DNA of 64,000 bases, taken from positions 1 through 64,000 of the forward strand of contig JAQFWX010000143.1 in NCBI GenBank assembly GCA_027605045.1, given 5' to 3'. Position 1 is the stretch's first letter, and each line of letters starts with the position of its first letter. The translations under genes and the position numbers were made by a program. Under the pieces are notes generated by a model. It was not told where the DNA came from. It was given only the letters and a program-made list of their open reading frames with translations, and searched no databases. Positions 37,174 to 48,408 of this stretch are shown here, one piece after another. This DNA comes from Phallus indusiatus (lineage: Eukaryota; Basidiomycota; Agaricomycetes; Phallales; Phallaceae).

Positions 37174-38553
37174 ATGCCATCGTCAGAACAGTGCAGACTC
37201 ATTAACGAAGCCCCTCACTTTTTGACAGTTTCTAGATTTCAAGGTTTACTTTCATTTTGTTTGAGTCTAATCAATCGTATTGAATCATTCATCTTTAATT
37301 AGTTTTTGCTTGCGCGCTTCAAGTATGGGATATCTTGTTAACCTATAGCCAAGAGATCGAGCTGGTGTGGAAGTTAGTGAAGAATTCTAGAATTCTAAAA
37401 TCACAGTCAAATGATATCTGATTGTGATTTGATTTTATTGCGCTTATTCGTTTAGAGTCCAAGCTTGCGCCGTAAACTATCTCTTCTTTATGATTCGATA
37501 TTTAGCTTTAGTACAATCGATGTAAGTCGTTCACCTCAATCACCTTTCTGGCTTCAATGTATAAATTCCACTTAGAGTGACAATAATCATGGACCAAACC
37601 TACTTCAAAAGCAGAGGAAATAGTGTTTGCGAATTTTATACGTGGTACTCTCAGACGAACAACATCGTACTGGTAGCAACACTGGATGTATTACTCATTT
37701 ATCGAGGTAGTATATTTGTTTCACAACAATGCTTTAGACACTTAGCCTCTTGTGACTTTTTTTTCAGTCTATGCTCTATATGGGAGAAATAGAACAGTCT
37801 TAGTTGGTTTAGTTCTACTCTGGACTGTGAATATCGGATTGCTCTTAACCTTCACAATTTGGCACTATGTCCAATCACCGATGATCCGGTCTCCACTGAC
37901 GTCCTTTAAACCCGGAGTTTTTAGTGAATGTAATAGCCCGAATATCGCTGAGACTATCCATGGTACTTGGTGTGTATTTGTGATTCTACTGTCGCGACGT
38001 ATCATAAATCTCTTGATTTCGCTTTAGGATTTCAGAATTGGTTTTCCAAAGCTTCCTATTCCTTTTAGTGTTGATAAAGTAATGCGCCTTGCTTTTCATT
38101 TTTTTTCCTTTTGGATTGACTGAGATGTTATCTATCGAAGGCTTCTTAAAATCAAACTTTCCTCTTGGAGATCAAATGCTTTACGTCGCTTTTTCTGCGT
38201 TTTCGTTAGAGATGAGTTTTGGTGTTTTTGTCTTGTTGTTGGTAAATGAAATTACTTTGGTGCAACAAAATAATTTGAAATGAAATTTTCTGTTTATTTG
38301 GCGTAGCCATCTTTCTCGTTTCCGTTGTTCAAACGAATCCCGATATAAAATTAATACAGTATGTCATACCATTTTTCATATACATATCGTATCTTCATTA
38401 TACTGACTTACCGTAGGTCAGCGATAGTCTTGATGGGAATCGCAGTAAGATCCAGCACGACCACTCTGTGCATTGATCTGACTCTAATGACATTGTCAGG
38501 GGAGTCGCCTAGTACTCAACCTGAGAAACTTACAGGACGCGCTACGCGAATAG
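37174..38553 (+). CDS. DUF6533 multi-pass membrane protein, copy 3
   Basis: Ten exons (37174-37243, 37303-37372, 37456-37521, 37576-37706, 37768-37969, 38028-38078, 38141-38241, 38307-38358, 38417-38444, 38500-38553) give 274 residues with the same exon lengths as the other copies. Signatures are WDILLTYSQEIELVW, NYLFFMIRYLAL, YGRNRTVLVGLVLLW, SELVFQS, FFCVFVRDEFWCF and GSRLVLNLRNL. The C-terminal tail is short (stop at 38553). An open frame 10-200 bases further on (GREVIFDFMPDL ...) resembles the tail of copies 1 and 7 but is in another frame, so this copy probably lost its tail by a small indel. It is diverged from copies 1 and 2, so it is not part of the recent duplication. Confidence 0.75.
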
Positions 38554-39101
38554 AAGTTTCTAAAACCTACGTTTTCTCGACTGTATGGACGGGAAGAGAA
38601 GTGATCTTCGATTTTATGCCAGATCTCGCTGATGTCAGGCTCGACGCAGAGCCTCAGACCTTCGAAACGTCTTTGCAGGCTACTAGACCTATATCACCAT
38701 CATCAGATTTTTCAATACCAGAATCTCAGCGGGAAAAAATGGATGCAGTGGACGGATTTGAGGTTTAACTGGGGATGTCAGCAGTGTAATGACGGGTTCA
38801 CTTTTCGCGATGTATTTGTCGAGCATTAGCAATAGTATTCATGGACCAGAAAAGTATCATAACAGAACAAAGTTTATTTATATGCATTTGAAGACATATT
38901 CTCGATTTGTTTGTATCTGGCACTATATATAATGGTGATTCGGCCATTGCTTTATCACGGGAGTCTAAGTATCAGAGAAAATTTGAAACAGTTTCCTTCA
39001 AGCACGACATGATGATTTGATATGGGACCCACATTTGAATCTAAGAAACCTGCAGTGTGCGTATGCGTGATTTTGTCCCAGAATGCATAGTCCTATGCTG
39101 T
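38554..39101. other. intergenic stretch with DUF6533 tail relic
   Basis: The first 215 bases contain the out-of-frame relic of the copy-3 tail. The rest is AT-rich DNA between two genes meeting tail to tail; no further gene is seen. Confidence 0.4.
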
Positions 39102-40658
39102 CTAGTCCGTTGTAACTACAATGGGCAAACGCTTAGACTCAAGGTTCTGTATGTACTCAACAGCATCCTTGTCTAAGATTACTGGTGGAGGGCAGAATAT
39201 GGATATGGATCTGAAAGGAAGTCGTATCCGTCGTCGAGCCTCGGCACATATAACGACTTTTTGAAAAAACTCTTCACTCAATTCGACTTTGCAGTTGAGG
39301 AAATCGATTTGGATGTCATGCAAAGAGGGGCAAGGAATATCGTTTAATCCGTTGTGCGAAGAATCTCCAAAGGAAGGCATTAAAGCCATCACCAAAAGTT
39401 CCGGTTCTGAGTAGTACTCAGCATCAGGGCTTTCATATATGACATCCAACCGCTTTAAATTCCTGAGTGAAGTGAAAATATTACAGAATGACGCGGAACT
39501 GAATGCCGGCTCTTCTAAGACCAAGGACGTAATATTTGTTAGCGGGAACATTCGCAGAAAATCCGAAAAGTTCTCCTCAGGCTCGTGATCGATATCATAT
39601 CTGGTTGAAAATGTTGACTTTTCAGGGTAGGATCGGGAGTCGTTGAGTGTTATGACTATGTCGGAAGAGTACTCGTACTCGTACGCGTCGAAAGGAGAGA
39701 TTTTCAAGTGTGTATAGCATCGCTGGGAAATGATATGCAGCAATCTTTCCGCCCTTGGTTCGGACTTATGAACATGTAAGTCATTGCAATTGATTCGAAG
39801 CATGTCGATGTTCTGGATAGGGAATTCGATATGTTGCAAAATAAAATCTGCCATTTCGAAAGTAATATAATTCTCGAGGTTTAGTCCGAGCAGAAGTCGC
39901 CGAAGATTCGGTAGATGAACTCGTCTTTCGGGTACCTCGGCAATGTAGCTGTTTCTTCGTCGACCTTTGGTGAGATTGCAAGTGATCGAAGTTGTGGCGA
40001 TTGTTCCAAGATGTCCAGGAGGTGGTCGCTGTGAACGATGGTTACGTCCTGGGACTCGAGATGTATTTCAAACAAATTTCGAAACAAGGGTGAGAAAAAA
40101 TCTCATCAAAACCAGGGAGGCTTGTAGACGTATAACCTTTAAATTGGGCGTTTCTGAAAACAAGATTCGTGGAAATTCCTCCGAGTTGTCTGTCGCCCAC
40201 CTGTTCCCGGCGTGTATCGTCACAGACAGAGTGCTCAATTTTGGAGCAGGGCGCTCGAAAATTTGCAAGACTTTGCGTACCATCAACTTCGATTCTTCGC
40301 TTGGGGCGATGATGGTTATCTTCAGATTCTGGAACCGGTGCGTCTCTCGTAGAACGATATCGATTGCATGAGCATCCAATACCCATCCGCACGCCAGAAT
40401 GGTCACGTTTAATGGAGCACGAGCTGATCGACGAATCAATTCTTCTGTTCGACCTTTGTCTTTCTTTGGGATTCTAATGTACGTCCACATCGTCGGATCG
40501 GATATAAGTCTCCATCTCCATGAGTGACAAACGTGAGTCTCTAAAATTGGAAGAGAATTCACATTGTCCGCCAACTCAAGAGAAGGAACAATTGGACGGT
40601 GTTTATATTTTAATTTGATGATCTGCCTGAGGATTTCGTAGGGCAAACGGTCGAACAT
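39102..40658 (-). pseudogene. F-box/LRR-like gene, broken tandem copy
   Basis: Starts MFDRLPYEILRQIIK with CHSWRWRLISDPTMWTYI, the F-box-like pattern of basidiomycete proteins, and continues with leucine-rich, LRR-like sequence homologous along its length to the intact gene at 41155-42801. The frame changes at about 40120, 40080 and 39900: PGFDEIFSHP, FRNLFEIHLE and LENYITFEMADFI are each in a different frame from what precedes. No intron signals explain this. The last 250 codons (39854-39102) are open. The gene therefore looks inactivated by several indels. It is a tandem copy in the same orientation as the intact one. Confidence 0.72.
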
Positions 40659-41154
40659 GTTGGAAGAACAATAAAAGCGTGTCCACAGTCACCGTGACGT
40701 AGGGGTGACCAAATCACCGGCGTTACAAGACTCTTGCTTGATCGATTGATCATTGCCTTCCTCTGTCGTCAACTGCGTTTGTTGGAAGCAATGAACCTTC
40801 CCCAAACATATCACAATCTTTGAAAATTGGAGATACATCGTATGTCGCGTGGCATTTATTAATGGTATGATATGACTGTCGCTTTTCATATGAGCCTCGG
40901 CCCTCCGAAAATTTGGGCAATGTCTCGGCGCGTGCTAACGCGCGCACACACTTCTACCGACAAAAGGGTCAGATCAGGTACTAGGCTCGACGTCATTCAT
41001 ATGAAGAAATTTCACATTGCTCTAGTTCTTCGTAAATCAACTCATAATATTCTTCAGTCAAATTGTGCGGCTGAGTATCGTTCACTTGCTGCGACAAAGA
41101 AAAGACAAAGTGTACGTGTACACGAAGCCTTAGGAGGGAAAAAAATAGTGACAT
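40659..41154. other. spacer between F-box tandem copies
   Basis: No gene is seen. The 50 bases next to the start at 40658 (GTGACGTAGGGGTGACC) resemble the sequence upstream of 42801 (GTGACACTGGGGTGACC), so the duplication includes the promoter. Confidence 0.45.
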
Positions 41155-42801
41155 TTAATGTGAAATGCTTGATTCCGTGTCGTCTAGATCGGAGCCGCCC
41201 TCTTCTTGGTCTGTTAATACTATGATGGGAAAGCCTTTATGGCGTTGCATGCCCGCAACAACCTCCTCCAGTAAGACTGATCGCGAACAGCGAATCGTAA
41301 TGGATTCGAAAGGGCTCCCTCCTTGTCGCCGAAACTCAGCACATGTAGCGACGGTTTGGAAATACACTTCAGTCAATTCGACGTCTTCGTCCAACATATT
41401 TATCCTTAGTGTGCGCAAAAGGGGGCAAGGAAGATTAGTGAATTCGGGTTGAGAGCGACCCGGCCCTGAGGTTGTTAAGTGGTTAGCGTCACCATCCAAG
41501 AAGGATGCCTCGTTGTCCAACAACTCGATTCGTGGTGGATTATACGTAATGTGAGGCATCAATGCCATTAGGAAGGATTCCTGCGCCGGATCACCTGCAG
41601 CGGGGCTTTCGTGGTCGATACGTAACCGCATCAAATTCCTAAGTGAAGCAAAAATATTCCTAAATAACGTGGATTCTAGTATTGTGTTTTTCAAGTCCAA
41701 AGACGTGATATCTGTTAATGGGAATGTTCGCAAAAAATCGGGGAAATTTTCTTTAGGTTCGTGAAAAGTATCGTATTGCGTCGAAAATGTCGACCTATTA
41801 GGGTAGGGATTGTCGAATGTCACCTCCAGGTAAATATCCTCGAATGGAAAGGTGGTCAGGTGTGCATAACGTTGCTGCGTGACGACATTCAACAATGTTG
41901 CCGCCTCCGGCTCAGATTGGGCAATATGAAATTCATCACATTTAATTTGAAATTCGATGTTTTCGATGGGAAACTCGAGATGCCGCAGAACAAGACCTGC
42001 CGTTTTGAGATCGAAACTGTCCATGATTCCAAATGAAAGATTCTCGAGACGTGGCAAACGAATTCGTCTTCCGGAGTGTGTCGGTGATGTAATCATTTGA
42101 TCGTCTAGTCCCCACCCTGTGATTTTGAGGAGTTGAAGCTGCGGCGATAATTCCAGGACGTCAAAGAAGTGGTCGCCGTCAATAGTGGTGGTGTCCATTA
42201 TGAGATCTATCTTCAACAGGTTTCGAAGGATAGATGGGGAAAGTAGTTCATCAAAACCAGAAGAAACACGAAGACGTATATGTTTGAGATTGGGCGTATC
42301 TCCTGAGAACCACTTGATTCGCGGAAATTCCTCGTCTACCACCCAGTTCATTCCTCCTACCGATATAGACAGACTTCTCAATTTCGGAGCAGGACGTTCC
42401 AAAGACGATAACATTCGATGTACCAGCTGTTTTAGCATTTTGTTGTCCACATAAATATCTATGTCCAGAATCCGGAACCTGTGCGTCTCTTGCAGAACGG
42501 CATAGATCGCATGGACATCCAATCCATATGGAAATGATCGAACGATCACATCCAACGAAGAATCACCAGATCGACGAATCAGTTCTTTTGTTCGACCTTT
42601 ATCTTTATTCTGAATATTGATGTACGTCCACATCGTCGGGTCAGATAAAAGTGCCTGTCTCCACGAGCGACAGACATGAGTCTCTATGATTGGAGGCCGA
42701 GTTAGATCGTCCACCAATCCAAACAACGTAGGTATCGGGAAGAATTCATTTTTAGACTTTATGATCCAGCTGAAGATTTCGTAAGGGAAACGATCAAGCA
42801 T
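41155..42801 (-). CDS. F-box/LRR-like protein, intact copy
   Basis: A single-exon gene of 548 residues. The N-terminus MLDRFPYEIFSWIIKSK with CRSWRQALLSDPTMWTYI is an F-box-like domain as found in large Agaricomycete families; it would bind Skp1 in an SCF ubiquitin ligase. The rest is leucine-rich repeat-like, with recurring patterns such as APKLRSLSIS, TPNLKHIRLRV, LRNLLKIDLI and CPLLRTLRIN, presumably for substrate choice. The end has an acidic segment (EEGGSDLDDTESS). The start is the first ATG and matches the broken paralogue upstream. The substrate is unknown. Confidence 0.75.
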   Translation of the reverse strand: MLDRFPYEIFSWIIKSKNEFFPIPTLFGLVDDLTRPPIIETHVCRSWRQALLSDPTMWTYINIQNKDKGRTKELIRRSGDSSLDVIVRSFPYGLDVHAIYAVLQETHRFRILDIDIYVDNKMLKQLVHRMLSSLERPAPKLRSLSISVGGMNWVVDEEFPRIKWFSGDTPNLKHIRLRVSSGFDELLSPSILRNLLKIDLIMDTTTIDGDHFFDVLELSPQLQLLKITGWGLDDQMITSPTHSGRRIRLPRLENLSFGIMDSFDLKTAGLVLRHLEFPIENIEFQIKCDEFHIAQSEPEAATLLNVVTQQRYAHLTTFPFEDIYLEVTFDNPYPNRSTFSTQYDTFHEPKENFPDFLRTFPLTDITSLDLKNTILESTLFRNIFASLRNLMRLRIDHESPAAGDPAQESFLMALMPHITYNPPRIELLDNEASFLDGDANHLTTSGPGRSQPEFTNLPCPLLRTLRINMLDEDVELTEVYFQTVATCAEFRRQGGSPFESITIRCSRSVLLEEVVAGMQRHKGFPIIVLTDQEEGGSDLDDTESSISH

Positions 42802-44131
42802 GTCAGAAGGATGAGCGTGAAAAACAGTAGACGCGTAGCCGTGACACTGGGGTGACCGTTGCTAGCGCAACAGAACGGGAAACGGTGAATTTTGCCAAAA
42901 TCTCTGCTCCAGTTTGTTGTTGAGACAACCAGCGTATGTGCAGCACTTTATACTCTCTTTTTAATAATATGATACGAACATAACTTCTCATTTTTCAAGT
43001 TAAAAAGTTTTGACGAGCGCTAACGCGTGACTTACGCGTTACACTCACTCCGTCAAAATATGATCAGAAGATTACAAAACTATAGTCATTGGTATTTATG
43101 CTGATGAACGTTCGTGCACCATGGGGTTGCAAGGCTTATTGAAAGGTGAGTAACAACCTTGAAATCTGAATCTGTGGGTGAAGAGACTAAGCATGACGAG
43201 ATGTGCACTCCCGGGGCCGCTACCGGTGAGTGCGCCGACCGCAACCGATGGAGCGACAGACGCTCGAGCGCATCCCTGCATCATTCCCAGTTTATTCTTT
43301 TTGTCTTTCGTTTTGCGTCTTTTTGTGTTCTGAAAAGCCTTCAGGGAAGTAAAATTGTTTCCAGATATGACTGGAAGGGTTGAGCTTATTGTAAGTATTT
43401 TCAGACAAGAGATCTCGCTTTCCTACTCCTTAATTCGGAATTCAAATCTGCCTGACAAGACATTTAACGAGGACGTTTACAAGGAGGTTGCATACGCTTC
43501 CAAAAATTCAAGTGCTAGAAAGCTTTGTTAGTTATAAATTACGAATTATTAGCAGATATGACTGACATCTATAAGATCCTGTCCAAAAATGGGTTTCAAT
43601 AACCTAGATACTCGGAGGTGGAGCTCGACACTAATCACTTTAGCTAAAGCAGTCTTACCAAAAAGAAGAAGAAAGAGTCTAACGGCGTATCTTATCTTAC
43701 CGGAAGGCATGACCCTGAAAAATACGCTATCAGAAATATGCTTATTCCTAGATGGCAACTCTGTGGTTTCTAAATGATGCGAAATATGTATAGCATTCTT
43801 GCCGATCGTGAGCGTGATTCTGCTTCCTTATGATGCCTCTGCAAAATAGCCGGAGCACTATGGAGCCATGCACGGATCAAGCGCGACCCTACCTTATTGT
43901 ATGTTCCAAAAAGGTTTTTGAGCGTATCGTACATCTTAATTTTTTCTACACGTTGCAACACTTAATACATATAAATATAGGAAGAACAGAAGCATTCCAA
44001 TCCTCAGCGCAGAAGCCTTCCTCGTCGAACACTCACTTTCCTCGCCAATCATCCTCCAATTCATATTTCTACTTAACTGGTAGTGCACTATACAAACTCC
44101 GGACATCTAATATTCTTTCTCCGCTACCATA
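42802..44131. other. gene-free segment
   Basis: No supported gene. ACGCGT boxes at about 43022 and 43036 (in CTAACGCGTGACTTACGCG) lie 220 bases upstream of the F-box start. The end of the segment contains a TATA-like element for the CaaX peptide gene. Confidence 0.45.
43970..43977 (+). promoter_or_regulatory. TATA box of the CaaX-peptide gene
   Basis: TATAAATA lies 155 bases before the start codon at 44132, followed by AC-rich and CT-rich leader sequence. Clear TATA boxes are uncommon among the genes of this window, so strong or regulated transcription is plausible. Assignment is by position only. Confidence 0.45.
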
Positions 44132-44365
44132 ATGTTCGACAATTTTACCCGCGTCCTCACCAACCTCAGCTTCACCATCCTTCCCTCGCCTTCCGGCAAC
44201 AGCGAAGGAAACATCGCGAGCGTTTCCGACCTCGCCTCGCACAATCTTCCCGAATCCCAGCCCAGCCCAGCCCCGTTTGTCCCATCCGGGGATATAGATC
44301 TTACAGTATGGGAAGTTGACAGTGATGCACCATCGACAACGAACGGCCCCTGTGTCATTTGCTGA
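44132..44365 (+). CDS. CaaX-terminated peptide, candidate mating-pheromone precursor
   Basis: An intron-free frame of 77 residues starting MFDNFTRVLTNLSF and ending TTNGPCVIC at a stop. The last four residues are a farnesylation CaaX box (Cys, two aliphatics, Cys). Length, a start of the M(D/F)xF type, a Ser/Pro/Asn-rich middle with no membrane segment and a terminal CVIx box are the known features of Agaricomycete pheromone precursors. These are cleaved near an acidic/charged pair to leave a 9-15-residue farnesylated, carboxymethylated peptide; here the cut might fall within WEVDSDAP. No STE3-type receptor is seen in the window, so it could be a non-mating pheromone-like gene or another prenylated small protein. 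Confidence 0.55.
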   Translation: MFDNFTRVLTNLSFTILPSPSGNSEGNIASVSDLASHNLPESQPSPAPFVPSGDIDLTVWEVDSDAPSTTNGPCVIC

Positions 44366-45063
44366 AAAGGGAAGCGTGGGCCGGGTCACATCCTCGTACG
44401 CTTGTCGACCTAACGTCGTGTTTTAAGCAAAACTTTGATCAGCAGAATATTATCTCTTCCACGATTCGTCTTCGATTTACAACGTGTTTCCCCCCTTTTT
44501 TTATTCCTTGTATTTAGTCTTGTAGTCTTGTACTTGAACTCAAATTTCCTCACAATCGTCTTTTGATTTTTTTTGTTCATCGCATCTAGTCTTGTGAAAC
44601 TCATATTATAATTAATTTATCATGTATAGTCGATACAATTTTTTCGGTGATAAAAATTGGATTAAAAAGCAGAATATAAGTTGAAGAAAAGGGAACGACT
44701 GAGTAATATGCGCCACACTGTGTCATTGGGACGACGAGAGAAGAGGGAAATATATAGGTCGGCCAAAATAATTGATTCAGAGACGTGTTGGAATATTAGG
44801 AATCTCTTTCCCTTTTCGCATTTAAAATGATCCACCTTTGTGTTTCTACATCTTAGAGATACTTTCTCCTGTCACCATCCCGCCGGGTCTGAGCATCGCT
44901 ATTATTTCTTGTTCCGTCGACCACCGTATCGCTCTGTCATAACTCTAAAACTGTCGCGAGAGGAAATCTGTCCACCGCAATTAATAGTTGGGATGTTCCT
45001 TGTCCATTTGGAGAATAGGGCCAGTTGTTGTGAACAAATTCCAATCTTCAATTATATAATATT
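44366..45063. other. intergenic stretch
   Basis: No gene is seen between the CaaX-peptide stop and the tail of DUF6533 copy 4. The strip 44410-44680 is AT-rich, with runs of T. Confidence 0.4.
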
Positions 45064-46546
45064 TTACTCTCCAGAGTCTGGTAGTATGGAACCGAAGAGC
45101 ACTTCGCTTTCTATTCGATTTCCCGAGATAAAATAAGTGTCCGAGTTCCGAGCACACGAGACGGTCTTGAGGTTTCTTAAATTGAGTATGAGACGACTTC
45201 CCTGTGAATATTGAGCGGGCACTTGTTAGAGTTCTAATGAAGCGTCATGTGATTGAAATCTTACTGCTGTTCCCAGTAATAGAACCGCCGTTCTAAGTGA
45301 ATCGACATCCCGTTAGTAACTTGGCAAATGTGTCAAATTTTGTACGACATACTGTATAAGTGCTATACCAGAAGGATTGGTTTGAAAAGCGGAAATGAGG
45401 AGACCACTGTAAGTGAGTGATGAATTTGGTTTAAACTCTTGAGAGGGAGTATGATATTCTTACAGAAAATAATGAGAAAGCACCAAAGCTCATCTCTCAC
45501 AAGAACGTAGTAGAAGGTACATATACCGCTTGTCGCCCACGAGGCAATTGTCAATCTGACGACCCTTTGGGAGACAAATGAATCAGATTTCAGTCTTAAA
45601 CAGCGAAGAGAAGCGCACTACTTTATCGATACCAAGGTAACAAGACAAATTTGAAAGGCCAGTTCGAAAATCCTGAGATAGGCAGTCTCAGTACATATGT
45701 ATGACGCATTGTGATACTCATGTGCCTGAGCACTCAAGTACTCACCAAGCGGCATGAACAAGCTGAGGTAAGCCTACAGCAACACATTCCCCAAGTACCC
45801 CACGTATAAAAAAAGACATAGAATGGGTGACCGGTAATTTGAGCACGATCAAGAGTGTGAACACAAGCGATCCGAGGTTTAGTGATACCCAAAGGACAAC
45901 CAAACCAATTAGCACTCTTCTGTCTCTCTCATAGAATGCAAACGCTGAAAGTAGCAATGAGTAGTTAGAGTTGTTTAAATTGAAGAGATCCATCATAAAA
46001 TATTACCCCGATAAACCAGTAAAACGTCCGTGGTGCATACTAGTACGACATTGGCTATAGTAGTATACCAAGTATAGAATCCACAAATTTGGTCTTCTGC
46101 CTTAAACCGGCTTTGTGTCACGACAACTGTCGTTCTTGCGTAATAATTGGTTCCAGAATTAGCCAGACGAGGAAGGACGGGCGTATAACATTGGTTGCTT
46201 ACAATGATACACTCAAAGCCAGATACCGAACTATGAAAAATAGATAGTTCACCGCATTACTTCGTACTCTAAAATATAACGTCAGGTCAATAAACAAGAT
46301 TCTATATATCGAAAATCCACCGACTTCCAGACAAGCTCGATTTCTTGGTCATAAGTGAGTACGATATCCCATATCTGAAGCGCACAAACTGAAGCTAAGA
46401 GTGAATCAGCCAACGAAGTCGTTAGTAATGAGATTCAAATAAACACAACCTTGAAACAGAGAGACGGGCAAAGAACCAGAAGCTTCAAGAAATAGATTGT
46501 GCGCGAGAGGCGAGATGACGGTCATATTCGTAGCTGGTGCCATCAT
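45064..46546 (-). pseudogene. DUF6533 membrane protein, copy 4 (one frameshift)
   Basis: The usual ten-exon structure is visible (46546-46450, 46394-46325, 46268-46203, 46134-46007, 45944-45746, 45672-45622, 45564-45464, 45406-45353, 45292-45265, 45201-45064). Signatures are WDIVLTYDQEIELVW, NYLFFIVRYLALS, YERDRRVLIGLVVLW, YYVLVRDELWCF and GSRLILNLRNL with a 35-residue tail. Exon 8 is 54 nt instead of 55 in the close relative copy 5. A base is missing in the stretch TGGTCTCCTCATTT, so the spliced frame stops at 45363, within the last membrane segment. The frame beyond it is open in the right phase. The gene is either freshly inactivated, or the base is a sequence error. Confidence 0.72.
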
Positions 46547-48316
46547 CGACAAGCTTGGACTAAAGGACTAAACGTACATCGAGGAAAATTTATACGAGCG
46601 CGATTTACTGGCTTAGCCATGGGGGACATGATATATATACCACATCATCTGTGCGTTCAGAGAGAGATGCATTACATATTATATTGCCTCGTAGCCAATG
46701 AAAACGGAGAAGGGGTGTTGAATAACCGAACCGGGGATTTAGGTTTAGTTGGGCTACCAATGTCGTTTAAGCTCTATTTTGATTGATCTGTATGAAATGC
46801 TCTTCCTTTTGGCGCAAAGATTCAGCCTGACAGGCAAATGCGCAGCTTTTACCGATAAAGATTAAGCCACTTACGAAATAAAGCAGATAATAAATAACAC
46901 AGTAATTCTCCGCTGATGAAAAGGAATTCTAGGCCAGAATAATTGAAAATCAAGAAAATTTGAAGATGATAGAATACATGATTGGCCGACATTTGATCAT
47001 ATGGCGCCGTTGACCGTTGGGGGCGCCCTCAATGGGCTGACAGATGTTAGGGGGATACAATATGTGAGTTTTCGGGTAAGGATTGTAAAACTTTTTGAGG
47101 ACAAACTGGATTGGCCAAGATATGACACCGTACGCGTACAACGGTGACAAATTCGCGGTCGGCGGTACTTGTCCACAGGGCAAAGCAAATTCAATTTCAA
47201 GCTCCGCAGGTCTTTCTCTTGACCAGCGCCGCTTTACTCAGGGACAAAACAAAAGCGGGATTGAGAGCTCTGTCGCTCGGAAAATTTCGCTGGAGAGCAC
47301 GAAACGGGTTGTGTTATTATCTTTGGAGTTTATAGCACGGTAAAATTAAAGAAGCCATGCTGCTTTCCAAAGTGCGCGCGCCCTATTACCTTTATAGATT
47401 CGTTCACCCTTATGACTTTTCGGCTTCGGGATTGTGTAAAAAGGTGTGCGGCGTTAACAAAATCATCTAATCCGTTCAATCTCACTTTTATTATTGAAAG
47501 TTCAATAAAATTTCACCAAGATCTTATTATCTATATTCAGAATTTTGAAGCCCATTATATGAATTCGAGTTTGTCCATTAGAACCGAACCGTCGAAACGC
47601 GTCGAAAACGTGTATACGCACAATGTAACAACTAGAAACCATGACGCGTACTTACTCAATCACGCAATGTGGCAATATGCATATGCCTTAGAAGATGCGG
47701 CGGACGGAGCTCATCCCTGCATTCAATATGTACATATCACACGCATTTTGTTCGTGTCCATGGCTGGTCAATGATGGTAATACGGCTGGTCAGTGGCAGC
47801 ACAGCATTTCATCTACGCAAGCGCTTTCCTTATCAAGGCAGACAAAGATTTTTCCCTTCCAAACGTGGTGAATTTTTGATATCAACGATTTCATATGGAT
47901 TAAGATTAGTTAAGTGTTTGAAGTGCCAATTGATGCTTGCGATGAGCTTAAAGGGCACTTGAGGCCGATTTGGAAGCACTATCTGTATGGTCTTTTTTTT
48001 TCACAAAAGTGGTCTCAGAGAATAAGCCCCATGCGATTTGGGTTCTTAAGTTTCAAAAGTCGGGATCTCCTTTCCGCTTCTTTAGAACAAAAGCTCCAAC
48101 TTCCGGGACTTCAGGCAACGTTCTTTATCAATATTGACACGAACCCCTCATCTTGGACATGAACAACATTGCTTGGTTCCTTCTCCTCCTGAGTGTAGAT
48201 AATCGTGACCACCATGAGGTAAATGAACTCCAGACCTAAACTAGTGTATTAACCCTGCACTTTTAGTACTCACGCTCAGGCCTCCCCGTGGGCGACGCTC
48301 CCTCTCCTCTAAAACA
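46547..48316. other. gene-free segment
   Basis: No gene is supported. Open frames of 60-120 codons (for example 47412-47774) have no motif or splice pattern. The segment ends at the promoter of the zinc-finger gene. Confidence 0.4.
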
Positions 48317-48324
48317 TATAAAAG
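48317..48324 (+). promoter_or_regulatory. TATA box and CT-rich leader of zinc-finger gene
   Basis: TATAAAAG occurs 92 bases before the start codon at 48409 and is followed by a pyrimidine tract (CCTCCCCTTTTTCCCC). TATA plus CT block is the classic arrangement of strongly expressed filamentous-fungal promoters. Confidence 0.5.
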
Positions 48325-48408
48325 ACTCCCTCCCCTTTTTCCCCGCTTTACACTCGCAATTATTCCAAACGCCTCGCACTATTCACATCTTTGCACTCTT
48401 ACCACATT

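Noticed and set aside
39967..40371. 134-codon plus-strand open frame
   Set aside because: It runs antisense to the F-box/LRR pseudogene, whose homology to the intact copy proves the minus strand was coding.
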